Source: Polaromonas sp. | GTDB taxonomy: Bacteria; Pseudomonadota; Gammaproteobacteria; Burkholderiales; Burkholderiaceae_C | DNA: 64,000 nt | Direction: 5' to 3' | Assembly (NCBI RefSeq): GCF_029945895.1 | Contig: NZ_JAQSDL010000014.1 | Span: forward strand, 18,662-82,661 | Position numbers and translations under genes: made by a program | In this document: positions 1 to 9,027 of the stretch, in pieces | Position numbering within the stretch: position 1 is the stretch's first letter | Layout: each line of letters begins with the position of its first letter | Notes under the pieces: generated by a model | Databases searched by the model: none | Told to the model about the DNA's origin: nothing | The model's input: the letters and a program-made list of their open reading frames with translations, nothing else

Positions 1-1912
1 GCGAGTCGTAACCCTGGGGCAGGCGCAGGATGAACTCGTGCGCATGCGCTGCTCGGGCAGCGGCCACAATCTCGGCGCGACTGGCGCCAGGCTTGCCATA
101 GGCGATGTTTTCCGCGATGGTGCCGAAAAACAGAAACGGCTCCTGCAGCACCAGACCGATGTTGCGACGATAGTCGGCCACGGTGAAACGCCGGATGTCG
201 GTGCCGTCCACGCTGATGCTGCCGTCGGTGACGTCATAAAAGCGGCAGATCAGGTTGACCAGCGTGCTTTTGCCGGAGCCGCTGTGCCCGACCAGTCCGA
301 TCATCTCGCCGGGCTGGATGCTCAGGTCCAGCCCGCGTATCACCGCGCGGTTGCCGTAGCGAAAGCCCAGCCCGCTCATTTCGATGCGGCCCTGCATGGG
401 CGCCATGGACACCGGGTTGGCCGGCTCCGGCACATTGGAAGCATGGTCGAGGATGTCGAAAATGCGCTTGGCCCCGGCTGCCGCTTTTTGCGTGACCGAA
501 ACAATGCGGCTCATGGAGTCCAGCCGGGTGTAAAAACGGCCAATGTAGGCAATGAAAGCGGTCAGCACACCGACCGTGATCTGCTGTTTGGACACCAGCC
601 AGATACCGAAAGCCCAGACCACCAGCAGGCCAATTTCGGTCAGAAGCGACACCGTCGGGGTGAACAGCGACCAGACCTTGTTGAGCTTGTCGTTGACCAG
701 CAGGTTGTGCCGATTGGCGTCGCGAAAACGCTGGGCTTCGCGTTTTTCCTGGGCAAAGGCCTTGACCACGCGGATGCCGGGAATGGTGTCGGCCAGCACA
801 TTGGTCACTTCCGACCAGACCCGGTCGATTTTTTCAAAACCGGTGCGCAGGCGGTCGCGCACCGTGTGGATCATCCAGGCGATGAAGGGCAGCGGCAGCA
901 GGGTGACCAGCGCCAGCCAGGGGTTGATCGAAAACAGGATGGCGGCGGTCATCACGATCATCAGCACATCGGTCGCAAAATCGAGCGCGTGCAGCGACAG
1001 GAACACATTGATACGGTCAGTTTCCGAGCCAATGCGGCTCATCAGGTCGCCGGTGCGTTTGCCGCCGAAGTAATCCAGCGACAGATCCAGCAGGTGGTCA
1101 AAGGTGGCCGTACGCAGGTCGGCACCTATGCGTTCGGACACCAGCGCCAGCAGATAGGTGCGCGCCCAGTTCAGCGCCCAGCCGAGCAGCGCCGCCGCCA
1201 GCAGGCCGCCCAGAATGGCCAGCACCTTCCAGGTTTCGATCTGCTGGCCGTTCTGGAACGGGATCAGGATGTCGTCCATCAGCGGAATCGTCAGGTAGGG
1301 GGGCACCAGGGTTGCGGCGGTCGATGCCAGGGTCAAGAGAAACCCTGAAAGCAACTGCCATTGATAAGGCCGGGCGAAGCGCCACAGGCGCAGCAACACC
1401 CAGGTCGACGGCGGCGTGTGCAGTTCGCGGGCGCAGGTCGGGCATTCGTCGCTGTCCGTCGGCAGCGCCGTGTCGCAGAAGGGGCACAGGGCCATGTCGT
1501 CGCCGGTGGCAGCCGGACCGGGCGTCAATTGCTGCTCGAACAGGCGCAGCAGTCGCAGCGCCTGCACATTGACCGCCAGCGTGAACCGCCAGCTGCGCAA
1601 TCGCTGCCCCCCTTGATGAAGCTCCAGTGTTCCGACACCGGCGTGGTCGAAATGGCGCAAGGACAGGGGAGACAACTGGCCGGAGGCCTCTTCCGGTCGC
1701 AACGGCCAGCTGGCCCACAGGCCGGTTTGCGGGTCGTGGGCCATCAGGCGGCGGTCGGTCAGGGCCAGCAAACCCCGGGAAAAACGAAGTTGTTGATTCA
1801 GGTCAACCAGCACCGTACATAGCACGTTCTCATGGTTTGCGAGTTGCGCGCGCAGGTCGGTCTGCGCGGGGCCAGCCTCGCTGGAGGCATCGACCGGATG
1901 GGAATGTTGCAT
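1..1912 (-). CDS. ABC transporter ATP-binding/permease protein, cyanophycin-associated (partial)
   Basis: Exporter-type ABC protein with fused membrane and ATPase domains. Translation from the ATG at 1912 runs 637 codons and leaves the window without a stop, so the C-terminus (end of the ATPase domain) is missing. In order it has an N-terminal region of about 140 residues unlike ordinary exporters, a four-cysteine zinc-ribbon-like motif (CPFC...CPTC) around residues 141-158, a six-helix membrane domain from about residue 190, and an ATPase domain with a Walker A (GHSGSGKST) near residue 541 and a Q-loop (LQEPF). It is divergent from the cyanophycin synthetase pair, with 201 bases between the starts. 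Families of this layout occur next to cphA in betaproteobacteria. The substrate is unknown; export of a peptide or a role at the granule is only inference. Confidence 0.85.
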   Translation of the reverse strand, partial: MQHSHPVDASSEAGPAQTDLRAQLANHENVLCTVLVDLNQQLRFSRGLLALTDRRLMAHDPQTGLWASWPLRPEEASGQLSPLSLRHFDHAGVGTLELHQGGQRLRSWRFTLAVNVQALRLLRLFEQQLTPGPAATGDDMALCPFCDTALPTDSDECPTCARELHTPPSTWVLLRLWRFARPYQWQLLSGFLLTLASTAATLVPPYLTIPLMDDILIPFQNGQQIETWKVLAILGGLLAAALLGWALNWARTYLLALVSERIGADLRTATFDHLLDLSLDYFGGKRTGDLMSRIGSETDRINVFLSLHALDFATDVLMIVMTAAILFSINPWLALVTLLPLPFIAWMIHTVRDRLRTGFEKIDRVWSEVTNVLADTIPGIRVVKAFAQEKREAQRFRDANRHNLLVNDKLNKVWSLFTPTVSLLTEIGLLVVWAFGIWLVSKQQITVGVLTAFIAYIGRFYTRLDSMSRIVSVTQKAAAGAKRIFDILDHASNVPEPANPVSMAPMQGRIEMSGLGFRYGNRAVIRGLDLSIQPGEMIGLVGHSGSGKSTLVNLICRFYDVTDGSISVDGTDIRRFTVADYRRNIGLVLQEPFLFFGTIAENIAYGKPGASRAEIVAAARAAHAHEFILRLPQGYDS

Positions 1913-2113
1913 TGTGATGTGGAAGCCGTAAAAACCGGTGCCCCGGAAACAGTGGGGTCAAATCGGGGATTTTCGCCCAATCCGCGTCGGCTGATGCAAG
2001 ATTCGGCCGCCGGACAGGAAAACCTGCCCGATCAAACAGAAACGCCCGTTGTGGGCGCCTACTCAGAAAAGAACGTTGCCCCGGCCCGGCCGGTTGACCG
2101 AATCCAGAAAAAC

Positions 2114-4339
2114 ATGACCAAACAGGACGACATCCGGCTTCTGCGCATCAATTACCTGCGTGGCCCCAACATCTGGACTTACCGCCCTGTGCTGGAAGTC
2201 TGGATGGACCTCGGCACCCTGGAGGACCTGCCCTCCAACCTGTTGCCGGGTTTCAGCGACCGCCTGGTTGCACTGCTGCCGGCCCTGCTGGAACACCACT
2301 GCGGCGTCGGCGAGCGCGGCGGCTTCATCCAGCGCCTCTACGAAGGCACCTGGGCCGGCCATGTGCTGGAGCACGTCGTCATCGAACTGCTGAACCTGGC
2401 AGGCATGCCTACCGGTTTCGGCCAGACCCGCAGCACCTCACAGCGCGGCATTTACCGCATGGTGGTCCGCGCCCGCGACGAGCAGGTGGCGCGCAGCGCG
2501 CTGGCCGAGGGCCACCGCCTGCTGATGGCCGCCATCAACAACGAGGCTTTCAGTGACGCCGACCTTCAGGCCGCCGTTGGCCGTGTGCGTGACAAGGTCG
2601 ACGAGTGTTACCTCGGCCCCAGCACGGCCTCCATCGTTGCTGCCGCCACCGAGCGCCGCATTCCGCACATCCGCCTCAATGATGGCAACCTGGTCCAGCT
2701 GGGCTACGGCGCCAGCCAGCGCCGCATCTGGACGGCCGAGACCGAGCTCACCAGCGCGATTGCCGAAGGCATCGCCAGCGACAAGGACCTGACCAAAAGC
2801 CTGCTGGCTTCCTGTGGCGTGCCGGTGCCGGAAGGTGAAATTGTCGACAGCGCCGAAGCCGCCTGGGAAGCCGCGCAGGACATCGGTCTGCCGGTGGTAG
2901 TCAAACCGAGCGACGGCAATCATGGCCGCGGCGTGTCGCTGGACCTCACCACCCGCGAACAGGTTGAAGCAGCGTTCCAGGTAGCGGCGCCGCACGGCAG
3001 CGAAGTGATGGTGGAGCGTTTTGTGCGCGGCCACGAGCACCGCCTGCTGGTGGTTGGCGGGCGGGTGGTCGCCGCTGCGCGCGGGGAGACTGCCACGGTG
3101 CGCGGCGATGGCCGTGCCAGTGTGACCGAACTGGTCGACGCGCAGCTCAACACCGATCCGCGGCGCGGCGCCACCGAAGACTTCCCGCTCGGCCTGATCG
3201 AGCTGGACAAGGACGAGGCCATCCTGCTGGACCTGCAGCGCCAGGGGCTGGGCCCCGCCTCGGTGCCGGACGCCGGGCGCCAGGTGCTGATCCAGCGCAA
3301 CGGCAATGTGGCGATTGACTGTACCGACGAGATCCATCCCGACGTCGACCATATCGTCTCGCTGGCCGCCCGCGTCGTCGGTCTGGACATCGCCGGTGTG
3401 GATGTCGTGGCGCAGGACATCTCCAAACCCCTGCATGCGCAGGGCGGCGCGATTGTGGAAGTCAATGCCGGACCCGGGTTGCTGATGCACCTCAAGCCCG
3501 CCGAAGGTGCGCCGCGGCCGGTCGGCCGCGCCATCTGTGACCACCTGTTTCCCGAAGCGCCCGAAGGCACGCACAGCGGCCGCATTCCCGTGGTGGGCGT
3601 GGCCGGCTCGGCGGGCACGCAGAAGGTGGCTCGGCTGGTGGCCTGGCTGCTCCAGCTTTCGGGGCGGCACACCGGTCTGGCCTGTCGCGACGGCCTGTTC
3701 CTCGACGGGCGTTGCCTCGATGCCAGCGACTGCACGCACTGGGAGGCCGGCCAGCGCCTGCTGATCAACCGTGCCGTGCAGGCCGCCGTGTTTGAAAACG
3801 GAGCCGCCACCATCTTGCGCAGTGGCCTGGCCTATGACCGCTGCCAGGTCGGGGTGGTCACAGACCTCGGGGGCGCCGGTGCATTGGGCGAATTCGATGT
3901 GGCCGAGGGTGGACAGATGTTCAAGGTCATGCGCTCCCAGGTGGATGTGGTGCTGTCCGACGGCGTGGCCGTGCTCAATGCCGCCGATCCGGTCATCGTG
4001 GAAATGGCCCGCCTGTGTGACGGCGAGGTGATCTTCTACGCTACCGATCCGGGTTTGCCTGCGATTGCCACCCACCTGGGCGGCGGTGGCCGGGCAGTTT
4101 TCATGCGCCAGGGCCAGGTTGTGCTGGCCACCGGTGCCAGCGAAGCCTTCCTGCCCGGTCTGGACAAGCTGGCCGTCTGGCAAGGCCGGCATGCCCCCAC
4201 TGCCGAAGACAGCCTGCTCGCTGCCATTTCAGCGGCATGGGCGCTCGACATCCCGCTCAACCTGATAGGTGCCGGTATTGAAGCCTTCAACCTGGAAACG
4301 GCCACAGACCGTTCCACCCTGGAAGGAAAGGCCACATGA
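2114..4339 (+). CDS. cphA': Cyanophycin synthetase-like protein with degenerate ligase domain (CphA' / CphA2-like)
   Basis: 741 residues, homologous along its length to the next gene but about 120 residues shorter at the C-terminus. The N-terminal domain and the central ATP-grasp domain look intact (DGNHGRGV; EVNAGPGLLMHLKP). The Mur-ligase-like domain is damaged: where the downstream copy has the P-loop GTNGKTT (near residue 480 there), this one has GSAGTQK (near residue 495), the ARGG after the catalytic-region Glu is GAAT, and the GDHLG segment is absent. Loss of the ligase P-loop plus C-terminal shortening is what is described for cyanobacterial CphA2, which polymerises beta-Asp-Arg dipeptides with one active site. 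I infer a similar or helper role. The open frame extends upstream to 1832; I chose the ATG at 2114 because homology with the second copy begins just after it. It forms an operon with cphA, 58 bases apart. Confidence 0.88.
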   Translation: MTKQDDIRLLRINYLRGPNIWTYRPVLEVWMDLGTLEDLPSNLLPGFSDRLVALLPALLEHHCGVGERGGFIQRLYEGTWAGHVLEHVVIELLNLAGMPTGFGQTRSTSQRGIYRMVVRARDEQVARSALAEGHRLLMAAINNEAFSDADLQAAVGRVRDKVDECYLGPSTASIVAAATERRIPHIRLNDGNLVQLGYGASQRRIWTAETELTSAIAEGIASDKDLTKSLLASCGVPVPEGEIVDSAEAAWEAAQDIGLPVVVKPSDGNHGRGVSLDLTTREQVEAAFQVAAPHGSEVMVERFVRGHEHRLLVVGGRVVAAARGETATVRGDGRASVTELVDAQLNTDPRRGATEDFPLGLIELDKDEAILLDLQRQGLGPASVPDAGRQVLIQRNGNVAIDCTDEIHPDVDHIVSLAARVVGLDIAGVDVVAQDISKPLHAQGGAIVEVNAGPGLLMHLKPAEGAPRPVGRAICDHLFPEAPEGTHSGRIPVVGVAGSAGTQKVARLVAWLLQLSGRHTGLACRDGLFLDGRCLDASDCTHWEAGQRLLINRAVQAAVFENGAATILRSGLAYDRCQVGVVTDLGGAGALGEFDVAEGGQMFKVMRSQVDVVLSDGVAVLNAADPVIVEMARLCDGEVIFYATDPGLPAIATHLGGGGRAVFMRQGQVVLATGASEAFLPGLDKLAVWQGRHAPTAEDSLLAAISAAWALDIPLNLIGAGIEAFNLETATDRSTLEGKAT

Positions 4340-4397
4340 GTACCGGTTCCCTCTTAAAACGCAGCTCCCGCGAAACCCGGCACGGAAAGACACGCTG

Positions 4398-6992
4398 ATG
4401 AAAGTTACCCGCACCCGTGCGCTGCGCGGCCCCAACCTCTGGAGCCGCCATACGGCGCTTGAAGCCATCGTCACCTGCACGCAGGCCGAATGCGCCATCG
4501 ACGCCCTGCCCGGCTTTGAGCCGCGCGTGCGTTCGCTGTTTCCCGCCATAGGCGCGCTGCGTCCGGGTGGTTATGTCGGCCCTGTGTCTCTGGCCCATGT
4601 GCTCGAATCGGCGGCACTGGCGCTGCAGGCCCAGGCGGGTTGCCCGGTAACCTTCAGCCACACGGCCTCCACGCTCGAAGACGGCGTTTACCAGACCGTG
4701 GTCGAGTACAGCGAAGAAACGGTCGGCCGGCTGGCGCTGGAGTTGGCCCAGGCGCTGATCCATGCCGCACTCTATGAAACCGGCTTCGACATGGAAGCCG
4801 CGATTGCCCAGTTGCGCGAACTCGACGAGGACGAGCGTATCGGACCGAGCACCGGCGCCATCGTGGACGCAGCCGTCGCCCGCGGCATTCCGTACAAACG
4901 CCTGACCCAGGGCAGCCTGGTGCAGTTTGGCTGGGGCTCGCGCCAGCGCCGCATTCAGGCCGCCGAGCTCGATGCGACCAGCGCGGTGTCCGAATCGATT
5001 GCCCAGGACAAGGATTTGACCAAAAAACTGCTGTTCGCCGCCGGGGTGCCGGTGCCCATGGGCCGGCCCGTCGCCGACCCTGACGAAGCCTGGACCGCCG
5101 CCCTGCAGATCGGGCTGCCGGTGGTTATCAAACCGCAGGACGGCAACCAGGGCAAGGGAGTCACGGTCAACATCGTGGACCGCGACCACCTCGACATCGC
5201 CTTCCGTGCAGCCGAGGAACACGGCACCGTCATGGTCGAAAAATTTCTGCCCGGCAACGACTTCCGGCTGCTGGTGGTCGGCAACAAGCTGGTGGCGGCA
5301 TCTCGGCGCGAGCCACCGCAGGTATTGGGCGACGGCCTGCACACCGTGCGCGAGCTCGTCGATATCGTCAACCAGGACCCGCGCCGGGGCGAGGGTCACG
5401 CCACCTCCCTGACCAAAATCCGTTTTGACGATATTGCCGTCGCACGGCTGGCGGTGCAGGACATGACGCCGGAATCGATTCCCGCGCGGGGTCGGCGCGT
5501 GGTGCTTCGCAACAACGCCAACCTCAGCACCGGTGGCACCGCCACCGACGTGACCAGTGACGTCCATCCGGAGGTTGCCGCCCGCGCGGTAGCTGCAGCG
5601 CACATGGTGGGCCTGCACATCTGCGGCGTGGATGTGGTCTGCGAAAGTGTGCTGCGCCCGCTTGAAGCACAAAGTGGCGGCGTGGTGGAAGTCAACGCGG
5701 CGCCCGGCCTGCGCATGCACCTGTCGCCGTCTTATGGCAAGGGTCAGGCCGTTGGCGGTGCCATGATCAACGAACTGTTCGCACCCGGTGACGATGGTCG
5801 GGTGCCGGTGGTTGCCGTGACCGGCACCAACGGCAAGACCACGGTCACGCGCCTGATCACGCACCTGCTCACGGCCAGCGGTCTGCGCTGCGGGATGACC
5901 AACACTGACGGTGTCTGGGTCAACGGCCGGCAGACCGACAGCGGCGACTGCAGCGGCCCGAAAAGCGCCCGCAATGTGCTGATGCATCCCGACGTGGATG
6001 CCGCCGTGTTTGAAGTGGCGCGCGGCGGCATCCTGCGCGAGGGCCTGGGTTTTGACCGCTGCCAGGTGGCTGTTGTCACCAATGTCGGCAGCGGCGACCA
6101 CCTGGGCCTGAATTACATCACCACGGTCGAAGACCTGGCGGTTCTCAAGCGCGTGATTGTGCAGAACGTCGCGCCAACCGGCTACGCCGTGCTCAACGCA
6201 GCCGATCCCATCGTCGCCGCCATGGCGCCCACCTGCCCCGGCAATGTGATCTTTTTTGCCGCTGACCGTCACCACCCCCTGATGGCTACCCACCGCGCCC
6301 AGGGCAAACGCACGGTCTATGTCGACGGCAACGCGCTGGTCGCGGCCGAAGGCGCGTGGCGCGAACGTGTGCCGCTGCACAGCATCCCCCTGACGCGCAA
6401 CGGCAGCATCGGTTTCCAGGTTGAAAACGTCATGGCATCACTGGCCGCCGGCTGGGCCGTCGGCGTGCCTTGGGAAACCCTCAAAAGCGGACTGGCCAGT
6501 TTTGTCAACGACGCGCACAACGCGCCCGGTCGCTTCAACGTGATGGATTACCGCGGCGCCACCGTGATTGCCGACTATGGCCACAACCCCGACGCCATGC
6601 GCGCGCTGGTAAGCGCGGTGGAAGCGATGCCGGCTCGACGCCGCAGCGTGGTCATCAGCGGCGCGGGTGATCGCCGCGACAACGACATCCGCGACCAGAC
6701 CATCATTCTTGGCCACGCTTTTGACGATGTGCTGCTCTACCAGGATGCCGCCCAGCGCGGCCGCGCCGACGGCGAGGTCATCGGACTGCTGCGCGACGGC
6801 CTGACGGGCGCCAGCCGCACCACCCACATCGAGGAAATTCGCGGCGAGTTTCTGGCCATCGACACGGCGCTGGCCCGCCTGGAGCCGGGCGACCTTTGCC
6901 TGATCCTGGTCGACCAGGTGCAGGAAGCACTGGCACACCTGGCTGAACGGGTGAAAGAAGCCAGCGACCTCCAACAAGTCGCGTCGGCCTGA
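4398..6992 (+). CDS. cphA: Cyanophycin synthetase
   Basis: 864 residues, the normal CphA length. It makes multi-L-arginyl-poly-L-aspartate by alternating ATP-dependent addition of Asp to the backbone (ATP-grasp domain) and Arg to the side chain (Mur-ligase-like domain). The N-terminal domain is followed by an ATP-grasp domain (VIKPQDGNQGKGV; EVNAAPGLRMHLSP) and a Mur-ligase domain with an intact P-loop GTNGKTT near residue 475, FEVARGGILREGL, VTNVGSGDHLG, and a C-terminal lobe with YGHNPDAMRAL. All expected motifs are present, so it should be active alone. The start at 4398 is the first ATG matching the family N-terminus (MKVTRTRALRGPNLW); the frame is open further upstream to 4269. No cyanophycinase gene lies in the window. 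Confidence 0.95.
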   Translation: MKVTRTRALRGPNLWSRHTALEAIVTCTQAECAIDALPGFEPRVRSLFPAIGALRPGGYVGPVSLAHVLESAALALQAQAGCPVTFSHTASTLEDGVYQTVVEYSEETVGRLALELAQALIHAALYETGFDMEAAIAQLRELDEDERIGPSTGAIVDAAVARGIPYKRLTQGSLVQFGWGSRQRRIQAAELDATSAVSESIAQDKDLTKKLLFAAGVPVPMGRPVADPDEAWTAALQIGLPVVIKPQDGNQGKGVTVNIVDRDHLDIAFRAAEEHGTVMVEKFLPGNDFRLLVVGNKLVAASRREPPQVLGDGLHTVRELVDIVNQDPRRGEGHATSLTKIRFDDIAVARLAVQDMTPESIPARGRRVVLRNNANLSTGGTATDVTSDVHPEVAARAVAAAHMVGLHICGVDVVCESVLRPLEAQSGGVVEVNAAPGLRMHLSPSYGKGQAVGGAMINELFAPGDDGRVPVVAVTGTNGKTTVTRLITHLLTASGLRCGMTNTDGVWVNGRQTDSGDCSGPKSARNVLMHPDVDAAVFEVARGGILREGLGFDRCQVAVVTNVGSGDHLGLNYITTVEDLAVLKRVIVQNVAPTGYAVLNAADPIVAAMAPTCPGNVIFFAADRHHPLMATHRAQGKRTVYVDGNALVAAEGAWRERVPLHSIPLTRNGSIGFQVENVMASLAAGWAVGVPWETLKSGLASFVNDAHNAPGRFNVMDYRGATVIADYGHNPDAMRALVSAVEAMPARRRSVVISGAGDRRDNDIRDQTIILGHAFDDVLLYQDAAQRGRADGEVIGLLRDGLTGASRTTHIEEIRGEFLAIDTALARLEPGDLCLILVDQVQEALAHLAERVKEASDLQQVASA

Positions 6993-7070
6993 ACAGGGTT
7001 TCGGCCCCCTCGGCCAGCCTGACACATCCGGAGCGGGGGACTGCAAGCCCCGGAAATTCATGGAAATAGT

Positions 7071-7121
7071 GGCTGCAGCCCTCTACAAGCGGGCGCAACC
7101 AGCTACCAAATCAATAGCAAG
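7071..7121 (-). repeat. Dispersed palindromic repeat, copy A
   Basis: Read on the minus strand it carries GCTAT-(N8)-GTAGCTG, then GCGCCCGC and GGGCTGCAG, the same order of blocks as at 22072, 30279, 43951, 56476 and 62459. It lies between cphA and ureD. Confidence 0.6.
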
Positions 7122-7163
7122 CGTGAGGCATGATCACCGCACGCCAACGGTTAAACTCCACCG

Positions 7164-7994
7164 ATGGCCTGGAACGCAACGCTCAGTCTCGACTACTCCC
7201 TGCAGGCCGGCAAGACAGTCGCCCACTTTCGCCACGACGGCCCGCTGCGCATCCTGCAAAGCCTGTACCCCGAAGGCGACGCGGTCTGCCACAACGTGCT
7301 GGTGCATCCACCTGGCGGTCTGGTGGGCGGCGACACACTGGACATCGCGGTCACGGCTGCGGCCGGTAGCCATGGCCTGATCACCACACCCGGCGCGACA
7401 CGCTTTTACAGATCGTTGGGCGAAACCGCCCTGCAGCGTACGCACTTGCGCCTGGAGGCCGGCGCCCGCGCCGAGTGGCTGCCGATGGAGGCGCTGTGTT
7501 ACAGCGGCTGCCTGGGCGAAAACCATCTCACGCTCGATCTGGCGCCTGGCGCAGAACTGATGGGCTGGGATGTCACCGCGCTGGGCCTGCCTGGCGCCAA
7601 CCAGCCCTTCGAGCAAGGCAGCTTTTGCCAGCACATCGAGTTACCCGGCATCTGGCTGGAACGCGCACGCATCCGCGCCGACGACCTGCTGCTGATGAAC
7701 AGCCCGCTGGGCCTGGCCGGCCAGCGCTGTATCGGCACCCTGTTTTTCGCGGCTGGCAGCAAGCTCGAACGCCAACGCCGTCAGCTCGCCCTGGACCTTG
7801 CACGCGAGGTGATTGAAGCGCACCCGCTGAACAACGCCGCAGGCGCCACCAGCCCTGACGCGCAGGTCGTCGTGGTTCGCGTGCTGGCACCGCTGGTGGA
7901 GCCTGCCATGGGCTTGCTGAAAGACGTCTGGAAGGCCTGGCGCCGGCATTTCTGGGACAAGGCCGCACCCAGCCCGCGCATCTGGTCGGTCTGA
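7164..7994 (+). CDS. ureD: Urease accessory protein UreD
   Basis: 276 residues, typical for UreD/UreH, which binds apo-urease and with UreF and UreG forms the complex that delivers nickel and installs the carbamylated lysine. Family signatures are visible: HPPGGLVGGDTL near residues 51-62, TTPGATRFYRS, and EWLPMEALCYSG. It acts in the cytoplasm. Unusually it sits about 29 kb from ureABCEFG, with the urt operon, regulators and a sensor kinase in between; no second ureD is seen near ureA. It is preceded by cphA on the same strand (171 bases) and followed by a peptidase gene. Confidence 0.93.
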   Translation: MAWNATLSLDYSLQAGKTVAHFRHDGPLRILQSLYPEGDAVCHNVLVHPPGGLVGGDTLDIAVTAAAGSHGLITTPGATRFYRSLGETALQRTHLRLEAGARAEWLPMEALCYSGCLGENHLTLDLAPGAELMGWDVTALGLPGANQPFEQGSFCQHIELPGIWLERARIRADDLLLMNSPLGLAGQRCIGTLFFAAGSKLERQRRQLALDLAREVIEAHPLNNAAGATSPDAQVVVVRVLAPLVEPAMGLLKDVWKAWRRHFWDKAAPSPRIWSV

Positions 7995-8134
7995 TGGTCA
8001 GGACACATCTGGCGCCTGCGACCTACACCGTTTTTGCGGACCGTCCTACCGGGTGCAGCCAACCGGGGCGCAAAATCAGGGGCGGCATGGCCCCCTGCCA
8101 TTGCCCTCCTGCAACACTGATCTGCGAGACGCTC

Positions 8135-8941
8135 ATGAAAACCTTTCTGACTCCTGCCCTGGTGGCCGTTACCTTGTTGTTCACCGGGTGCGCCAGCACC
8201 ACCGAAGGCGGCTCCGTCGGCGCGTCCCGTTCGCAACTGCTGCTGGTGTCGTCTGCGGAGCTGGACCAGATGGCAGCCCAAAGTTACGCCAAGCTCAAGG
8301 CCGAGGCCAGTGCCAAGGGCGCGCTCAATACCAACGCGGCCATGCTGGCCCGCGTGCGCGCAGTGGCCGCTCGCATCCAGCCGCAGACGGCAGTGTTCCG
8401 CGCCGATGCGCCGCGCTGGCAGTGGGAAGTCAACCTGATCACCAGTGACCAGCTCAATGCCTTTTGCATGCCTGGCGGAAAAATCATGTTCTACACCGGC
8501 CTGGTTTCCAGACTCAATCTCAGCGATGACGAAATAGCCATCGTGATGGGCCACGAAATCGCCCATGCCCTGCGTGAACACTCACGCGAACAGGTGTCGC
8601 AGGCAGCGGCCGCACAAACGGCCATCGGTATCGGCACCCAGCTGCTGGGGCTGGGTGGGGGCACATCACAGATCACTGAAGCAGCCTACGAGGCGCTCGT
8701 AGCCACGCGTTTCAGCCGCTCGCATGAAAGCGAAGCCGACCGTATCGGCCTGGAGCTGACGGCACGTGCGGGCTACAACCCCCAGGCCGGCGTCAGCCTG
8801 TGGCAAAAAATGGCCAGTGCAGGCAGCTCCGGCGGCGGCACCGACTTCCTGAGCAGCCATCCCAGCGACAGCAGCCGCGTGCAGCAGATTCAGGCCTTGC
8901 TGCCAACGGTGATGCCGCTGTACCAGGCCACGCGCCGCTAG
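8135..8941 (+). CDS. M48 family zinc metalloprotease, lipoprotein
   Basis: 268 residues. A lipoprotein signal ends in LFTGC with Cys19 as the lipidated residue. The zinc site is H140-E-x-x-H144 in MGHEIAHALREHS, and the third ligand is the Glu of ESEADRIGLELTARAGYNP. The architecture matches periplasm-facing LoiP/YcaL-type M48 peptidases used in envelope quality control. The start at 8135 puts the hydrophobic signal at the N-terminus; the frame is open to 7994 but the extra residues have no signal character. It lies 140 bases after ureD with no evident functional tie to urease. Confidence 0.9.
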   Translation: MKTFLTPALVAVTLLFTGCASTTEGGSVGASRSQLLLVSSAELDQMAAQSYAKLKAEASAKGALNTNAAMLARVRAVAARIQPQTAVFRADAPRWQWEVNLITSDQLNAFCMPGGKIMFYTGLVSRLNLSDDEIAIVMGHEIAHALREHSREQVSQAAAAQTAIGIGTQLLGLGGGTSQITEAAYEALVATRFSRSHESEADRIGLELTARAGYNPQAGVSLWQKMASAGSSGGGTDFLSSHPSDSSRVQQIQALLPTVMPLYQATRR

Positions 8942-9027
8942 GCTTCACCTTCGCGGCCTGGCGCGCAAGCCGCTGCCGGACCGCGCTCATCCCCGACCCG
9001 ACGCCCCCGGTACACGCCGGCGGCATC

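Noticed and set aside
1832..2113. N-terminal extension of the first cyanophycin synthetase frame
   Set aside because: The first 94 codons lie opposite the ABC gene start and intergenic DNA and have no counterpart in the paralogue.
2438..6380. Long minus-strand open frames (584 and 697 codons) opposite the cyanophycin synthetase genes
   Set aside because: They mirror GC-rich codons of cphA' and cphA, have His/Gln/Ala-rich composition without motifs, and lack ribosome sites.
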